A DNA stretch of 31,402 bases from Bermanella sp047628755 (GCA_047628755.1 JBLHVV010000026.1:1-31402); one strand, 5' to 3'. Shown: positions 1 to 8,666, counted from the stretch's first letter. A program made the numbers and translations. The notes: generated from the letters alone by a model not told the origin.

Positions 1-2132
1 GTATAACCACTAGGCTGCTCTTTACCTTTAAAGATAAGGTCAGAAGCCGCTTGGAAGGCGATAGTGTTAAAGTCTGGTGCCATATTAATATAGTGTGGGT
101 CGTTAGCGTTTTGGCCATCTACAATGGCGGCCATGCGCCTAAGGCTTGCTTCAACCTGCCCGGTTGTGCAAATGCCATGCTCTAACCAGTTGGCAACGTG
201 TTGAGATGAAATACGCAGAGTTGCACGATCTTCCATTAGGCCCACGTTGTTAATGTCTGGAACTTTAGAGCAACCGATACCAGCGTCAACCCAACGAACA
301 ACGTAACCCAGAATACCCTGGTTGTTGTTGTCTAGTTCATGCTGGATCATTTCAGGCGTCAATGCGTCGATAGCTGCTTGGTCCATTAGCGGAATAGTTA
401 AGATGTCGTCTACATTTGCATGTTCACGAGTCTTCAAGCCATTTTGAACTTCAAATACGTCAACCATGTGGTAATGAATAGCATGCAGAGTTGCAGCAGT
501 AGGTGATGGTGTCCAAGCAGTGTTTGCACCAGCTTGAGGGTGCCCAATTTTCTGTTCCATCATCATCCCCATTTCGTCTGGGATAGGCCACATTCCTTTA
601 CCAATTTGAGCGCGACCTTGTAGGCCAGTCTCAAGACCGGTGTCTACGTTCCAGTCTTCATAAGCGCCAATCCATTTTTGCTGCTTCATCATTGTTTTAG
701 CAACAAAAGCACCAGCTAGCATGGACGTATGAAGCTCATCGCCTGTACGGTCTAAGAAACCTGTGTTAATGAAAACAACTCGCTCAGAGGCAGCGCGAAT
801 GCATTCTTTAAGGTTAACAGTCGTACGACGCTCCTCATCCATTATGCCCACTTTCATAGTATTACGTGGAAGTTCAAGTGCGTCTTCAATGCGACCAAAT
901 AGTTCAGTGGTGAAAGCCACTTCTTCTGGGCCATGCATCTTAGGTTTAACGATGTTAATAGAACCAGTTGTAGAGTTTTTAACCTTACTATTACCTTTAA
1001 GGTCATGCATGGCGATCATTGCAGATAGAACTCCATCCATAATGCCTTCAGGAATCTCAGATCCATCTTCTAGCAAGATCGCAGGGTTAGTCATTAAGTG
1101 ACCCACGTTACGAATGAACAGCATAGAGCGGCCCTTCAGAGAGAAAGTGTTACCGTCTAAGCCATTAAATTCACGATCTGCGTTCATTGTACGAGTGAAC
1201 GTTTTACCGCCTTTACTCACTTCTTCAGCAAGGTCGCCTTTCATAAGGCCTAACCAATTACCGTAAGTAACTACTTTATCGGCTGCATCTACACAGGCTA
1301 CAGAGTCTTCGCAATCCATAATGGTGGTTAGAGCGCTTTCTAGCACCAGATCCTTAAGGCCAGCTGGGTCAGTTTTGCCAACTGGACTGGTAGAGTCAAT
1401 TTGAAGCTCTAGGTGTAATCCATTATTTTTAAGTAAGATAGAACTTGGGTTGGAAATATCGCCAGTATAACCAACTAGCTTGGCTTCATCTTTAAGACCC
1501 GCTTTAGAGCCGTCTTCTAAATTAGCTACTAATTTTCCATTTTCTATGGCGTAAGCAGTCGTGCCTATATGAGAGCCAGTGGCTAATGGTGCCGCTATGT
1601 TTAATACGCCGCGAGCGTATGCGATAACTTTATCGCCACGTACTTTGTTGTATCCGCCACTGCCTTTTTCAGCGCCGCCTTCGTCAGAGATAACCTTGGT
1701 GCCATATGCTGCGTCATACAAAGAACCCCAACGGGCATTAGATGCGTTAAGTGCAAACCGAGCGTTCATGACCGGTACAACCAGCTGTGGGCCAGCCATT
1801 TCAGCGATTTCAGGCTCAACATTTTCTGTTGTTGCAGAGAAAGCAGGACCTTGGGGAACTAGGTAGCCAATTTCTTCTAGGAATGCTTTGTATTCAGTAA
1901 AGTTGTGAGCTTGGCCGCTACGTGCTGAATGGTAATCGTCTATTTTTGCTTGCAGATCTTCACGCTTAGCTAATAGCGCTCTGTTTTTAGGCGCTAGTTC
2001 GTTTGCAATAGAGCTAAATCCTGACCAGAATTTGTCTTGGTCAACGCCAGTACCAGGGATCGCTTTTTCGTTAACGAAGTCAAAAAGCTCTTTTGCAACT
2101 TGTAGAGCGCCAATTTGGATGCGTTCAGTCAT
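1..2132 (-). CDS. glcB: Malate synthase G (3' end cut by window edge)
   Basis: Condenses glyoxylate with acetyl-CoA to give malate in the glyoxylate shunt and glycolate use; cytosolic. Reading the minus strand from the ATG at 2132 gives MTERIQIGALQVAKELFDF and an open frame to the window edge, about 710 codons. The family is usually about 725 residues, so roughly 15 C-terminal residues are missing. Family segments appear in order: GRSMLFIRNVGHLMTNPA (active-site Arg region), KVGIMDEERRTTVNL (metal-binding Glu region), YVVRWVDAGIGCSKVPDI, and MEDRATLRISSQHVANWLEHG, which in this family carries the catalytic-base Asp. The visible end, KEQPSGYT, fits the family C-terminus. It is divergent from the DUF1289 gene, and its upstream region holds several inverted repeats that may be operators. 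Large isoform G is clear from the length and motifs; isoform A is excluded. Confidence 0.96.
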   Translation of the reverse strand, partial: MTERIQIGALQVAKELFDFVNEKAIPGTGVDQDKFWSGFSSIANELAPKNRALLAKREDLQAKIDDYHSARSGQAHNFTEYKAFLEEIGYLVPQGPAFSATTENVEPEIAEMAGPQLVVPVMNARFALNASNARWGSLYDAAYGTKVISDEGGAEKGSGGYNKVRGDKVIAYARGVLNIAAPLATGSHIGTTAYAIENGKLVANLEDGSKAGLKDEAKLVGYTGDISNPSSILLKNNGLHLELQIDSTSPVGKTDPAGLKDLVLESALTTIMDCEDSVACVDAADKVVTYGNWLGLMKGDLAEEVSKGGKTFTRTMNADREFNGLDGNTFSLKGRSMLFIRNVGHLMTNPAILLEDGSEIPEGIMDGVLSAMIAMHDLKGNSKVKNSTTGSINIVKPKMHGPEEVAFTTELFGRIEDALELPRNTMKVGIMDEERRTTVNLKECIRAASERVVFINTGFLDRTGDELHTSMLAGAFVAKTMMKQQKWIGAYEDWNVDTGLETGLQGRAQIGKGMWPIPDEMGMMMEQKIGHPQAGANTAWTPSPTAATLHAIHYHMVDVFEVQNGLKTREHANVDDILTIPLMDQAAIDALTPEMIQHELDNNNQGILGYVVRWVDAGIGCSKVPDINNVGLMEDRATLRISSQHVANWLEHGICTTGQVEASLRRMAAIVDGQNANDPHYINMAPDFNTIAFQAASDLIFKGKEQPSGY

Positions 2133-2151
2133 GTTATGCCTCAGGTAATAT

Positions 2152-2173
2152 CCGAACGTTAATAGAAGTTCGG
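2152..2173. repeat. Inverted repeat CCGAAC-N10-GTTCGG in glcB leader
   Basis: Perfect 6-bp arms (2152-2157 and 2168-2173) lie 20 to 41 bases upstream of the glcB start codon. It could be an operator half-site pair or a hairpin in the mRNA leader. No known regulator consensus was matched. Confidence 0.45.
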
Positions 2174-2186
2174 CTGTGAATACACT

Positions 2187-2219
2187 GGTAATGCTTAGAA
2201 ATGACCCCCAAGCATTGCC
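2187..2219. repeat. Inverted repeat, 10-bp arms, upstream of glcB
   Basis: Arms GGTAATGCTT (2187-2196) and AAGCATTGCC (2210-2219) are complementary over 10 positions with a single G-T wobble, separated by 13 bases. No T-tract follows on either strand, so it does not look like a terminator. It is better read as a regulatory site or leader structure. Confidence 0.45.
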
Positions 2220-2250
2220 TAAAAAAGAGCATGAGATTCTACACGAAATA

Positions 2251-2267
2251 TTCATGAAAAACATGAA
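2251..2267. repeat. Operator-like palindrome TTCATG-N5-CATGAA
   Basis: A perfect 17-base palindromic site with a 5-base A-rich centre sits in the divergent glcB/DUF1289 interval. Its size and symmetry suit a dimeric helix-turn-helix regulator, but the regulator cannot be named from the sequence. Confidence 0.4.
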
Positions 2268-2374
2268 GGAATAATGAGTATAAGTACCAGTGATGGCCAG
2301 ATTGTTAGATATAAGGACTTGGCCTGAAATTATAGCTGGGCTAGAATCAATATATAACAATTAAATGATGATTT

Positions 2375-2710
2375 ATGCAGCAGACAGAGTTATTCCCCGT
2401 CCCCAACCCATGTATAGGTGTTTGCCAAAGCAATACTAAGGGTTATTGCATGGGTTGCTTAAGGTCTCGCACGGAGCGGCAAAATTGGAATGATTTGATG
2501 CCGGCTGAAAAAATGCGTGTTATTGAAATATGCGACATTCGTAAAGTTAAATTAGCTGCAGCGCTTAAGGCTAAGAAAGAAAAAGACGAAATACTGGCTA
2601 GCGGTAACGAACCGGCTAAGCCAGCAACTGTTATTAAAGAAAAAGATGCTTCGCCAGCTTCGGGCCGCCCTGAACCAAGTCAGCCTGAGAATAGCTTAGA
2701 CCTTTTCTAA
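2375..2710 (+). CDS. DUF1289 family small cysteine-rich protein
   Basis: Small protein of 111 residues with the DUF1289 signature in its first half: PNPCIGVC, then GYCMGCLRSRTERQNW and a short helix (about residues 10-50). The four cysteines in C-x3-C and C-x2-C pairs suggest a metal or Fe-S site, but the biochemical role of the family is not established. The second half (about 60-111) is low-complexity, rich in Lys, Glu, Ala and Pro, probably disordered, and looks like a lineage-specific tail. No good Shine-Dalgarno precedes the ATG. The gene is divergent from glcB and convergent with the oxidoreductase, with only 3 bases between the two stop codons. Confidence 0.8.
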   Translation: MQQTELFPVPNPCIGVCQSNTKGYCMGCLRSRTERQNWNDLMPAEKMRVIEICDIRKVKLAAALKAKKEKDEILASGNEPAKPATVIKEKDASPASGRPEPSQPENSLDLF

Positions 2711-2719
2711 ACTTTAGAA
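2705..2719. repeat. 15-base palindrome spanning two convergent stop codons
   Basis: TTCTAAACTTTAGAA is symmetric around 2712 and contains the TAA stop of the DUF1289 gene and the TAA stop (TTA on plus) of the opposing oxidoreductase gene. It is AT-rich and lacks a GC stem, so terminator activity is doubtful. It may simply reflect two closely abutting stops. Confidence 0.35.
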
Positions 2720-3418
2720 GGTGGTCTTAGGCCTTGTTTTGGCTATCTCTATGATCTGATCACTCTCTAAAACATTGACCCCTAGGTCTGGCGAAGACAT
2801 TAGTGAGGTCAGGGTAGTGGCAACATCGTCCATATTTATTGGTCGGTATCTGCGTAAACGCCCAACTAAAAATGGGCATATTAAGTTAGAAGCGAGACCA
2901 CCAATATATTCAAAAAATCTAAATTCTTCTCTTTTACCCAGTAACAAACTTGGTCTTAAAATCCAGATTGTTTCCCAAGAAAACGTCTTAATTGAATGCT
3001 CCATTTTACCTTTAGTATTCAAATAAAAGCTTTTGCTCTCAGAGCTCGCGTCAAGTGAACTAACAACAGCAAACTTCTGACTGTTATTATTATTTGCCCA
3101 TTTTGCAAAATTAACCACGTAATCGTAGTCAACTTTACAAAAATCAGTCCTGGAGCCAGCTTTTTTGATGGTGGTCCCCAATGTGCAATAGCTGATGATT
3201 TCAATTTCTTCATTTAGCTTATTAGAGCTTATTTTAAAGTTTGCTAATTTGTTGAAATTAACTAGGTGCTCGAATACCTTACGGTTTTCAATACCAGTAG
3301 GCCTCCTAGTTAAAAGATGAATCCTCTCAATTTCATTGCTCGCAATTAAATTGCCTAAAAGCCTTTTGCCAATTTCACCTGTACATCCAGCAAAATACAC
3401 ATGCTTCTTATTGGGCAT
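2714..3418 (-). CDS. NAD(P)-binding Rossmann-fold oxidoreductase, TIP30/YraR-like
   Basis: A 234-residue short-chain-dehydrogenase-like protein. The N-terminal nucleotide-binding motif is AGCTGEIGKRLL (about residues 10-21, GxTGxxG type). CTLGTTIKKAGS, the FAVVSSLDAS strand with serines, and YLNTK (Y-x3-K) supply the usual Ser/Tyr/Lys elements. ILRPSLLLGKREE is typical of the HTATIP2/YraR group of NAD(P)H-binding proteins, which are commonly 210-230 residues. The substrate is unknown. The start codon overlaps the end of the TerB-like gene by 11 bases, so the two are probably translationally coupled in a talB-led operon. It is somewhat more AT- and Asn/Lys-rich than its neighbours. Confidence 0.75.
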   Translation of the reverse strand: MPNKKHVYFAGCTGEIGKRLLGNLIASNEIERIHLLTRRPTGIENRKVFEHLVNFNKLANFKISSNKLNEEIEIISYCTLGTTIKKAGSRTDFCKVDYDYVVNFAKWANNNNSQKFAVVSSLDASSESKSFYLNTKGKMEHSIKTFSWETIWILRPSLLLGKREEFRFFEYIGGLASNLICPFLVGRLRRYRPINMDDVATTLTSLMSSPDLGVNVLESDQIIEIAKTRPKTTF

Positions 3419-3854
3419 TTTGAGCTTTAACCTTCATCTTCATAAATTCGCTGTGACGTAAGTGCAACAGGTCAGAAATCTTGCGAATAATATGCACTTC
3501 ATAGCGATCTAGGTGTCCGTCAGCAAACGCTATAGACCACAAAGTGAATACTAAGCTTAGCTTCTGATCTATATCAAAAGACTCATTTAAATGACGGGTA
3601 AACTGATGCAAGGAAGTAGCGTGGTCTACTTCAGTTTCTGCTATTTTAATGAGCGCCAAGCATTCCTGTGTTGTTAGCCCAGTATGCGCTTTTAGCAATG
3701 CTGGTAACTTAGCTTTTTCCTCATCATTAAACTGGTCATCAGCCATGACCACCTCGACCATCAAAGCAGCAGCTGCTCGATCAACAGAACCGGTTGATTG
3801 CTCAGTAGGTTCTACAGCTTCTTTTTTGAACCAGTCTAAAAATGAATTAAGCAT
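3408..3854 (-). CDS. TerB-like (tellurite resistance fold) protein
   Basis: A 148-residue all-helical protein with two acidic TerB-type motifs: MADDQFNDEEK at about residues 37-47 and AFADGHLDRYEVHIIRKIS at about 109-127. These Asp-rich loops bind metal in the TerB/DjlA-N domain family. There is no signal peptide or membrane segment, so it is probably cytosolic. Despite the family name, tellurite resistance should not be assumed, since single TerB proteins are widespread with unknown function. It overlaps talB upstream by 8 bases and the oxidoreductase downstream by 11, which indicates one transcript. Confidence 0.75.
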   Translation of the reverse strand: MLNSFLDWFKKEAVEPTEQSTGSVDRAAAALMVEVVMADDQFNDEEKAKLPALLKAHTGLTTQECLALIKIAETEVDHATSLHQFTRHLNESFDIDQKLSLVFTLWSIAFADGHLDRYEVHIIRKISDLLHLRHSEFMKMKVKAQNAQ

Positions 3855-4827
3855 CGTTTATTTCCTTTGTAGGAGTATGTTCTAAGTAACTGCTTTCAAT
3901 AAAGCCTTCAAGAGATACTAGGTCAGCGGCAAAATTCCTAATACCTTCAGAAAGCTTCTCTGTTGCCATTGGGTCTTGATTCAATATCCAGCGAAACTCA
4001 GCTTCATTTAACTGTGGCCATTTGTCATCTAAAGAAGGCTGCTTGCTATCAAGTTTTTGCTCTAAGGTGTCATTGTCTCTTTCTAATTCGGCCAGTAGGG
4101 CAGGGCTTATTGTTAACTTATCACAACCTGCTAGCGCCTCTATTTCGCCAGTGTTTCGAAAGCTTGCACCCATTACAATGGTACTGTAATCATATGCTTT
4201 GTAGTAACGGTAAATTCTAGACACCGAAACAACACCTGGGTCTTCGTTCGAAGGATAGCTGTCCTTTCCTTCTGCTTTTTTATACCAGTCCAAGATACGA
4301 CCTACAAATGGACTGATCAATTTAGCATTGGCCTGCGCGCAAGCAACAGCTTGAACAAAGCTAAACAGCAAGGTTAAATTACAAGTAATACCTTCTTCTT
4401 CCAGTACCTTGGCCGCTTGAATGCCTTCCCAAGTAGACGCGATTTTAATAAGAATACGATCGCGCCCTATGCCTGCGTCTGCATACAAGCCAATCAATTT
4501 CCTGGCTTTTTCAACAGTGGCTACGGTATCAAACGACAACCGAGCATCTACTTCTGTAGATACATATCCAGGAACAGTGGCTAGGATCTCTAAGCCGATT
4601 TTGACACTTATCATATCTAAGGCATTAGCCAACAATGGGCCACTTTGACCCTGAGCCCACTCAACCGATTGCTCAATAAGCGCTTGGTATTGAGGAAGCT
4701 GTGCGGCCTTATAGATTAATGAAGGATTGGTGGTGGCATCTTGGGGGGTGAATAATTTGATGGCCTCTATGTCACCGGTATCTGCAACTACAGATGTCAT
4801 GGTTTTAAGTTGTTCTAATTTATTCAT
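3847..4827 (-). CDS. tal: Transaldolase (class I)
   Basis: Transfers a dihydroxyacetone unit between sedoheptulose-7-phosphate and glyceraldehyde-3-phosphate in the non-oxidative pentose phosphate pathway. It has 326 residues against about 317 in E. coli TalB. DATTNPSLI (about residues 30-38) and the Schiff-base lysine motif ILIKIASTWEGIQAA (Lys at about 128) are intact. SRIYRYYKAYDYSTIVMGASFRNTGEI and KLTISPALLAEL match the TalA/B type. The extra length is C-terminal (FIESSYLEHTPTKEINDA). It heads an overlapping set with the TerB-like and oxidoreductase genes. The tal/dusA adjacency is, to my knowledge, also seen in Pseudomonas. Confidence 0.95.
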   Translation of the reverse strand: MNKLEQLKTMTSVVADTGDIEAIKLFTPQDATTNPSLIYKAAQLPQYQALIEQSVEWAQGQSGPLLANALDMISVKIGLEILATVPGYVSTEVDARLSFDTVATVEKARKLIGLYADAGIGRDRILIKIASTWEGIQAAKVLEEEGITCNLTLLFSFVQAVACAQANAKLISPFVGRILDWYKKAEGKDSYPSNEDPGVVSVSRIYRYYKAYDYSTIVMGASFRNTGEIEALAGCDKLTISPALLAELERDNDTLEQKLDSKQPSLDDKWPQLNEAEFRWILNQDPMATEKLSEGIRNFAADLVSLEGFIESSYLEHTPTKEINDA

Positions 4828-4861
4828 GGCGCTACTTATAATTATTGGTGTTTATCCCATT

Positions 4862-4890
4862 ACTGTGTTCAAAATGGCAGGTAATGTCAA
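4862..4890 (-). promoter_or_regulatory. Weak candidate sigma-70 promoter for tal
   Basis: On the minus strand a perfect -35 TTGACA (4890-4885) is followed after 17 bases by CACAGT (4867-4862), which matches the -10 consensus at only three positions. The site lies about 35 bases upstream of the tal ATG, in the 162-base dusA-tal interval. Reported as a weak candidate. Confidence 0.25.
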
Positions 4891-4989
4891 ACATTCTATT
4901 AAGTGCATATTTAACCGGCTTACTTACATATAATAACAAGGGTTTAAGCTCGCTAAATCGAGCGTAATTTATTCCCATAAGCCGTGATA

Positions 4990-6009
4990 CTAAACAATAG
5001 CTTTAATATCAGTATAGTTTTTACTGATGGGCATAAAGGCTAGGGCATCCTCTATCACCTGAAGTGTGGCAGTAGTTTTGTAAGCTTGCTCACTAAGGTG
5101 ACGTCTAAATTGGCGACTGCCCGGTAAGCCGTTAAACAGTCCTAATAAATGTCGAGTTATATAGGCTAACTTCCCACCCTGACTTAAATGTCTTTCAATA
5201 TATGGATACATTCCACGAATGACATCTTGCAGGTCCCGAGCGTCTTTATTATGCCCATAAAATTCATGATCAACATCAAGCAGCAAAGAAGGGTTGTGGT
5301 AGGCTTCGCGACCAATCATTACTCCGTCGGAGTATTCTAGTGCAGATTTCATTTCTTCGATGGTTTTTAATCCACCGTTGATTAATATCTCTAATTGCGG
5401 GAAGTCTAGCTTTAACCGCTTAACAAAATCATATTTTAGCGGCGGAACTTCACGATTCTGCTTGGGAGATAAACCCTGAAGAATGGCTTTTCTTGCATGA
5501 ACAATGAACGTCCCACAGCCAGTAGCGGCGACAACATTTACAAAATCATGAAGCTGTTCATAACTGTCATGGTCATCAATACCAATTCGATGCTTAATAG
5601 TAACCGGTATGTCGCAAGCGTCCTGCATAGACTTTATGCAATCGGCGACCAGTTGCGGGTGGCCCATTAGGCAGGCACCTATCATATTGTTTTGTACCCG
5701 GTCAGAAGGGCATCCCACATTTAAATTTACTTCATCGTAACCAAATTGTTGAGCAATTTTAGCACATTCAGCCAGCTCATTTGGCTTGCTTCCGCCTAGC
5801 TGAAGTGCAACAGGGTGCTCTTCTTCATTGAAATCTAAAAATCGATGTGCACCGCCTTCACCGTGGATAATGGCACCAGTTGTTACCATTTCAGTATATA
5901 AGAGGGCCTCTTTCGAAAGGGTTCTCCAAAAAAAACGACAATGCTTGTCAGACCAATCCATCATCGGGGCGGTACTAAATGTTCGGTTAATTTTTGTCTT
6001 GTGAGTCAT
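4990..6009 (-). CDS. dusA: tRNA-dihydrouridine(20/20a) synthase DusA
   Basis: FMN enzyme that reduces uridine at positions 20/20a of the tRNA D-loop using NADPH. It has 339 residues, normal for DusA. FSTAPMMDWSD begins the TIM barrel, NLNVGCPSDRVQ carries the catalytic cysteine (about Cys100), IKHRIGIDD and FIVHARKAILQGLSPKQNR are DusA-specific segments, and INGGLKTIEEM with DGVMIGREAYHNP forms the phosphate/FMN site. The C-terminal HLLGLFNGLPGSRQFRRHLSE belongs to the helical tRNA-binding domain. It lies between the EAL-protein gene (76 bases upstream) and tal (162 bases downstream). Confidence 0.96.
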   Translation of the reverse strand: MTHKTKINRTFSTAPMMDWSDKHCRFFWRTLSKEALLYTEMVTTGAIIHGEGGAHRFLDFNEEEHPVALQLGGSKPNELAECAKIAQQFGYDEVNLNVGCPSDRVQNNMIGACLMGHPQLVADCIKSMQDACDIPVTIKHRIGIDDHDSYEQLHDFVNVVAATGCGTFIVHARKAILQGLSPKQNREVPPLKYDFVKRLKLDFPQLEILINGGLKTIEEMKSALEYSDGVMIGREAYHNPSLLLDVDHEFYGHNKDARDLQDVIRGMYPYIERHLSQGGKLAYITRHLLGLFNGLPGSRQFRRHLSEQAYKTTATLQVIEDALAFMPISKNYTDIKAIV

Positions 6010-6040
6010 TACATAAGTCAGTCATTGAGCAGATTTTTCA

Positions 6041-6070
6041 ATTATAAAGGGTAAGGACAAAGAATGCCAT
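6041..6070 (-). promoter_or_regulatory. Candidate sigma-70 promoter for dusA
   Basis: The minus strand shows -35 ATGGCA (6070-6065) and a perfect -10 TATAAT (6046-6041) with 18 bases between. This would give a leader of about 25 bases before the dusA ATG at 6009. Confidence 0.45.
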
Positions 6071-6085
6071 GCGGGGGCAGTGTGA

Positions 6086-8638
6086 TCAAAAGTATTCCTG
6101 TTTAAGCAGTTTATCAAACAACGCTACAGGTACGGCCTTACTAAAATGATAACCTTGGCACATATCACAGCCCATATCGCATAAAATAACCCGAGCATGT
6201 TCAGATTCAACGCCTTCGGCAACCACTTTAAGGCCAAGGTTATGTGCCATGTGAATAGCTGTTTGCACCAGTACTTGGTTTTGCTTGTCTGACTCTAGGT
6301 TCAATATAAATGTTTTATCAATTTTAAGTTCTGTTGCGGGTAATTTTTTTAGATAAGCTAAGTTACTGTAGCCTGTCCCGAAGTCATCTATGGCTATATG
6401 AAATCCCAGCTCACTTAATTGCCATAAGTTTTTAAGTGCATGCTGAGTATCTGTCATCATTTGTGTTTCTGTTATTTCAAGCACTATATTTTTTGCAAGA
6501 TTCTGATGTTCTGTAAATAAAACATTAACGGCTTCAATAAACTTTTTATCTTGTAAATTAAATGCACTTATATTTATAGAAAGTAAAAAGTTAGGAAGAG
6601 ACTTAGCCCATGTTAACTGTTGTGTAATAGCATTTTTTAATACCCAAAGACTGAGAGCCTGTATCACACCAGTTTGTTCAGCCGTTTGAATAAACTGATC
6701 AGGCATAATTAAACCGTATTCTTCATGGGGCCAACGGATCAAAGCCTCTGCTCCAATTATTTTTTTTGTATGGGCATCTACTAAAGGTTGGTAGTAAAGG
6801 GCTAAATTGTCATTATGTATGGCGCGGCTCAACTCGGCCATCATATTGAATCTCCGCTCGTTATAAGGGTCAATCTCCAAGCTATATTTAACAATACTCT
6901 GATCGCCGGGCACAGCGTAGTCTAAAGCTATGCGAGCGTGTCTTAAAAGCGATGCGGCATCATTTATATCAGCTGTGAAGTCGGTATAGGACATCACTAG
7001 GTAAGGCTCTATTTCCATATTGGAGATATCTAGGGGTGTGTCCAAGTTATTCCTCAATAATTTTAGCGATGCCATGACTTTATCGGAGTCTGTTTCTGCT
7101 GTTATAAACCCATGTGTGGTTGAGTTTAAAGTAGCAGCAAACACTTTTTTATTTGATTTAATGGCCGTGAATTGTCCTGATTCTTTTAATGTGTTGTTGA
7201 GTCGCTCACTAAATGCTTTCTGAGCTTGCTCGCTGAATTTCCTGCCAAGTGTTTTATCTATCTCGCTAATCCGTGAAAGTCGAATATAAACTACTGTTAA
7301 TCGATGCTCTTGTAAAATACCATCCTCAATCCAAGCTTCAAACGCTGAAAAATTAGGCAGGCCGGTTATTGGATGATGCAACGAACTGTAGAGTAGGTCC
7401 TGATGCAATTCAGCGGTCTTCCTACTACTCTTTATTATTATTTCTTGTGCTTGGATGCGAGTTTCTTTCTCTGTGTGTATTCTTCTTGCCATAGCAATTG
7501 AAAATGTAATTAGCTCCATCACTGAACCGATTTGAATAGAGTTTGTTGTAATTAAGTTGAAAGGAATTACACCAAGTTTTAGTAATAGAAAGCAGACTAC
7601 ACCTACAATTAGCCATGACCAGGCCAGAATATATAAACTTTTATCCCTCCTGTTCTTTGAATATTGAATACCGATGATAAAACATGCTGGAATCGTGGTA
7701 AGTCCACAAACCACCATTAGTTGAATAGCCAATGCATACCCGACTAACGGACTAATCATTACAACTGCAACAGGAATAATAGCGAATATAGAAAGTGCTT
7801 TCTTACCAAAGGAGTGCTCTGCAATTTTCAAAAAGCTGCTATTGAATATGGCAGTATAGGAAATAACTCCTGCTGCCAATAGCAGTTGAGACCAATTGTG
7901 TATCGATGGAAAACTTGGCAACACATATTCAAACAATATGCCATTTTGAGATGCCATTAGTAACGCAAATAGCGAGGCGTATATTGTGTAGTAAAGATAT
8001 ACCTTTTCTTTTATAAACAAATAAACAAAAAAATTAAAAATAACAATGCTTAGGATCAGTCCTAGATATATAAAATTAAACCCCGATAGAGATCGGTAGT
8101 GAGCTTGAAATTCACTAATATCCCAAATTATAAACTGCGTTTGAATTGGTGAATTACTTTGGATATTGATTATAAAAGTGCCTTCTGAGTTAGCTTTTAA
8201 ATTAATTATTTCAATATGATTTGGGTGTGCCATGTTCCTTTTATTAAAGTCCAGTGAGTCGCCAGAGATCATTAATTGATCAAGTTTATTATCTACACTA
8301 ACCTCATAAAGTGTGACTAAATCCAGTAGTGGGTATGTTATATCTAATATACGGATTACATCACTGGAGGATGAGTTGGTAAGCTTTAGTTTTACCCAAA
8401 TAGATGCCTGCGTGTAACCTAAATTTAAATTTTCAGATGTATATTGAGTCCAGTTATCACTTTTTTGATTTAAAATATTGTCACGGGTAAATCCACCGGA
8501 TTGGTCACTAATGACCCAAAAGTTATCAATGGCTGATTTACGGGCGCTGGAAATCTCAAATCCCAATAAATCTTGAGACAAAAGAGCTGTTATCCAAAAT
8601 ATTAAAATAAATTGGGTTTTTGTAGTGTTTAGAATCAT
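6086..8638 (-). CDS. Membrane c-di-GMP phosphodiesterase: 7TMR-DISM, degenerate GGDEF, EAL
   Basis: An 850-residue inner-membrane signalling protein. An N-terminal hydrophobic stretch (about 8-26) acts as signal sequence, followed by a periplasmic 7TMR-DISM extracellular beta domain (about 30-175), a seven-helix membrane block (about 188-388) and a short linker. The GGDEF-like domain (about 412-580) has lost its signature: the place of GGDEF is filled by KSNKKVFA (about 494-501), so cyclase activity is unlikely. The EAL domain (about 600-850) looks complete, with EALIRW (631-636), LEITETQMM (720-728), DDFGTGYSNL (751-760), LKIDKTFI (771-778), VVAEGVES (805-812) and CQGYHFSK (827-834). It is therefore probably a c-di-GMP phosphodiesterase controlled by an unknown periplasmic ligand. 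It diverges from gltX. Confidence 0.9.
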   Translation of the reverse strand: MILNTTKTQFILIFWITALLSQDLLGFEISSARKSAIDNFWVISDQSGGFTRDNILNQKSDNWTQYTSENLNLGYTQASIWVKLKLTNSSSSDVIRILDITYPLLDLVTLYEVSVDNKLDQLMISGDSLDFNKRNMAHPNHIEIINLKANSEGTFIINIQSNSPIQTQFIIWDISEFQAHYRSLSGFNFIYLGLILSIVIFNFFVYLFIKEKVYLYYTIYASLFALLMASQNGILFEYVLPSFPSIHNWSQLLLAAGVISYTAIFNSSFLKIAEHSFGKKALSIFAIIPVAVVMISPLVGYALAIQLMVVCGLTTIPACFIIGIQYSKNRRDKSLYILAWSWLIVGVVCFLLLKLGVIPFNLITTNSIQIGSVMELITFSIAMARRIHTEKETRIQAQEIIIKSSRKTAELHQDLLYSSLHHPITGLPNFSAFEAWIEDGILQEHRLTVVYIRLSRISEIDKTLGRKFSEQAQKAFSERLNNTLKESGQFTAIKSNKKVFAATLNSTTHGFITAETDSDKVMASLKLLRNNLDTPLDISNMEIEPYLVMSYTDFTADINDAASLLRHARIALDYAVPGDQSIVKYSLEIDPYNERRFNMMAELSRAIHNDNLALYYQPLVDAHTKKIIGAEALIRWPHEEYGLIMPDQFIQTAEQTGVIQALSLWVLKNAITQQLTWAKSLPNFLLSINISAFNLQDKKFIEAVNVLFTEHQNLAKNIVLEITETQMMTDTQHALKNLWQLSELGFHIAIDDFGTGYSNLAYLKKLPATELKIDKTFILNLESDKQNQVLVQTAIHMAHNLGLKVVAEGVESEHARVILCDMGCDMCQGYHFSKAVPVALFDKLLKQEYF

Positions 8639-8666
8639 TCTTTTTAGCTTAGCCTAGTCTTGCAGG

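Noticed and set aside
763..1866. Plus-strand open frames at 763-1101 and 1579-1866
   Set aside because: Both lie inside malate synthase G on the opposite strand. Their translations show no family features, whereas the minus-strand frame has continuous motif support.
4948..4963. Hairpin GCTCG-N6-CGAGC between dusA and tal as a terminator
   Set aside because: Only five pairs and no real T run on the minus strand after the stem; too weak to call.
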